From NCBI GenBank assembly GCA_937967805.1, contig CALBTC010000415.1, forward strand, positions 1 through 6,395: a DNA stretch of 6,395 nucleotides, read 5' to 3'. Numbering within the stretch: position 1 is the first letter of the stretch; every line of letters begins with the position of its first letter. Shown piece after piece: positions 5,467-6,395 of this stretch. The translations under genes and the position numbers were made by a program. The notes under the pieces were generated by a model. The model did not search any database, had not been told where the DNA came from, and saw only the letters and a list, made by a program, of their open reading frames with translations. The DNA comes from an uncultured Anaerolineaceae bacterium (GTDB lineage: Bacteria > Chloroflexota > Anaerolineae > Promineifilales > Promineifilaceae).

Positions 5467-6084
5467 ATGAATGAACCTGAAATGACATCAACGGCCGAAC
5501 CGGAAACGGCCGTTCCTCCAAAAAAGCAATCACGCGCCTCCATCTCCGAACGACTCATCCTCTTCATCGTCGCTTTGGTGGCGATTGGTCTCGATCAATT
5601 CACCAAATACCTCGTCGAGAGCAATCTGGCCCTGTTTGAAGTATACGCCCCCATCCCCAGCCTGGAATCGGTGTTTCGCATCTTCCACATTTACAACACC
5701 GGCGCCACCTTTGGCCTGTTTGCCGGCGGCGGCGATATTTTCCGCTACCTGGCGATTGTGGTGAGCCTGGGCATCATCTATTACAACCACATTTTGCCCG
5801 GCAACCAGCGGCTGCTGCGCCTGGCGCTGGGGCTGCAAATGGGCGGCGCGCTGGGCAACATGATCGACCGCTTCCGCCTTGGCCACGTCACCGACTTCAT
5901 CGACATTGGCCCGTGGTACATCTTTAACCTGGCCGATCTGGCGGTGGTTTCCGGCGCGGTCATCCTGGGCGTATTGGTCTGGCGCGAATCGCGCGAGCTG
6001 AAGGCCCGCCAGCAAGAAGAGAATGACCAGGAAATGCCGCTGGAAACGGCCGTTCCCCCACAAACCGATCCCGGCCATGAGTAG
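5467..6084 (+). CDS. lspA: Lipoprotein signal peptidase (signal peptidase II)
   Basis: This 205-aa inner-membrane aspartyl protease cleaves the signal peptide of diacylglyceryl-modified prolipoproteins. Family motifs include DQFTKYLV after the first helix (43-50), YNTGATFG (76-83, usually NxGAAF), GGALGNMIDR (126-135), and the catalytic pair D143 (HVTDFIDIG) and D157 (FNLADLAV). Hydrophobic helices lie near 29-50, 91-107, 115-131 and 154-172. It is longer than the usual ~150-170 aa. There is a ~28-residue hydrophilic N-terminal extension and a ~30-residue charged C-terminal tail, each containing ETAVPP encoded by a near-identical 19-bp stretch with ACGGCCGT. No Shine-Dalgarno sequence is seen. 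The pseudouridine synthase gene starts within its last codons, a common lspA neighbour. Confidence 0.96.
   Translation: MNEPEMTSTAEPETAVPPKKQSRASISERLILFIVALVAIGLDQFTKYLVESNLALFEVYAPIPSLESVFRIFHIYNTGATFGLFAGGGDIFRYLAIVVSLGIIYYNHILPGNQRLLRLALGLQMGGALGNMIDRFRLGHVTDFIDIGPWYIFNLADLAVVSGAVILGVLVWRESRELKARQQEENDQEMPLETAVPPQTDPGHE
5502..6060 (+). repeat. 19-bp direct repeat at both ends of lspA
   Basis: GGAAACGGCCGTTCC(T/C)CCA occurs at 5502-5520 and 6042-6060, 540 bp apart in the same frame, differing at one base. Both encode Glu-Thr-Ala-Val-Pro-Pro in the non-conserved tails of LspA. Each contains one copy of the ACGGCCGT palindrome. Confidence 0.85.
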
Positions 6085-6395
6085 CCAAAGCCAGACCCTG
6101 CACCTGAACGCACCCGGCCAGCGGCTGGATAAGGTGTTAACCAAAGAATTACCAGACCTGTCGCGCACCCAAATCCAGCGTTTGTTGAAGGAAGAGCAAA
6201 TTTTGGTAAACGGCCGTCCTGCCAAGGCCAATTTGCGCCTGGAAGGGGGCGAAGAAGTCAGCGTCACTCTGCCGGAGCCGGAAGAAACCGAACTCATTCC
6301 CGAACCGATTCCGCTGGACATCCGCTACGAGGATGTCGATATGCTCATCATCAACAAGCCGGCGGGCATGGTGGTGCATCCGGCCGTGGGGCACA
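6077..6395 (+). CDS. RluA/RluD family 23S rRNA pseudouridine synthase, 3'-truncated by window edge
   Basis: The first 106 residues are present. They begin with an S4-like RNA-binding domain (RLDKVLTKELPDLSRTQIQ from residue 16, then LLKEEQILVNGRPAKANLRL), a hinge rich in Glu and Pro, and the start of the catalytic domain with YEDVDMLIINKPAGMVVHPA. The latter is the strand preceding the active site of RluD-type synthases. The catalytic Asp (HRLDRDTSG motif) would lie beyond the window. These enzymes isomerise uridine to pseudouridine in rRNA; which site cannot be judged from this part. The ATG at 6077 overlaps the end of lspA by 8 nt, with no separate ribosome-binding site, so translational coupling is likely. 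The S4+INKPAG architecture makes the family call firm; RluD itself is the best guess. Confidence 0.92.
   Translation, partial: MSSQSQTLHLNAPGQRLDKVLTKELPDLSRTQIQRLLKEEQILVNGRPAKANLRLEGGEEVSVTLPEPEETELIPEPIPLDIRYEDVDMLIINKPAGMVVHPAVGH

Larger units (their letters stand above)
181..6217. repeat. Dispersed iterated palindrome ACGGCCGT (12 exact copies)
   Basis: Exact copies start at 181, 1038, 1521, 2412, 2743, 3713, 4799, 4893, 5231, 5506, 6046 and 6210. One-base variants keeping CGGCCG start at 2825, 3263, 3581, 3668, 5491 and 6380, and a CCGGCCGGCCGT cluster lies at 2644-2655. At this base composition well under one exact copy would be expected by chance. Copies fall in different codon phases (Thr-Ala-Val, Asn-Gly-Arg, Val-Arg-Pro) and in genes on both strands, so the constraint is on DNA rather than on protein. 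All exact copies are inside coding regions. Confidence 0.9.

Noticed and set aside
5530..6321. 263-aa open frame on the minus strand
   Set aside because: It lies entirely antisense to lspA and the pseudouridine synthase, whose motifs are unambiguous; its product is low-complexity and matches no family.

Overview
The window looks like bacterial chromosome of roughly mid-50s % GC, coding on both strands with short intergenic gaps. Its gene families are housekeeping: an FAD-dependent geranylgeranyl-reductase-type enzyme, a receiver-only response regulator, a YvlD-type membrane protein, a cold-shock protein, a GNAT acetyltransferase, 6-phosphofructokinase, a SAM methyltransferase, lipoprotein signal peptidase and an RluA/RluD pseudouridine synthase. 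I infer an environmental Chloroflexota-like bacterium (Anaerolineae or a relative). The grounds are the gene mix, the presence of both Shine-Dalgarno and apparently leaderless starts, and a very abundant octamer palindrome. No 16S rRNA or tRNA gene is present to confirm this, so the assignment is tentative.

Layout. Positions 3-905 (+) hold the C-terminal 300 residues of a geranylgeranyl reductase family flavoprotein, which overlaps tail-to-tail by 11 bp with a CheY-like receiver protein (895-1290, -). A short divergent gap with repeated TGTGTC(A/G)CA sites separates the receiver gene from a YvlD/phage-holin-4 family membrane protein (1378-1779, +). That gene converges on a cold-shock protein (1850-2080, -) across a shared hairpin terminator. 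Upstream of the cold-shock gene is a 208-bp non-coding leader with a long hairpin. It is followed, still on the minus strand, by a GNAT acetyltransferase (2289-3023) and 6-phosphofructokinase (3100-4200). A 265-bp divergent region (4201-4465) holds the pfkA promoter and a striking nested inverted-repeat element. To its right, on the plus strand, comes a compact run: SAM methyltransferase (4466-5152), an unrecognised 90-aa protein (5171-5443), lspA (5467-6084), and the start of an RluA/RluD-type pseudouridine synthase (6077 to the window end) that overlaps lspA.

The genes do not form one pathway. lspA and the pseudouridine synthase are commonly adjacent in bacteria and are probably translationally coupled here.

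The most unusual signals are at DNA level. The palindrome ACGGCCGT occurs 12 times exactly, with several one-base variants, in different reading frames and in genes on both strands. This resembles the HIP1 iterated palindrome of cyanobacteria in behaviour but not in sequence. The second signal is the symmetrical ACGAAT inverted-repeat element between pfkA and the methyltransferase. I found no mobile-element gene, CRISPR array, RNA gene or defence system.
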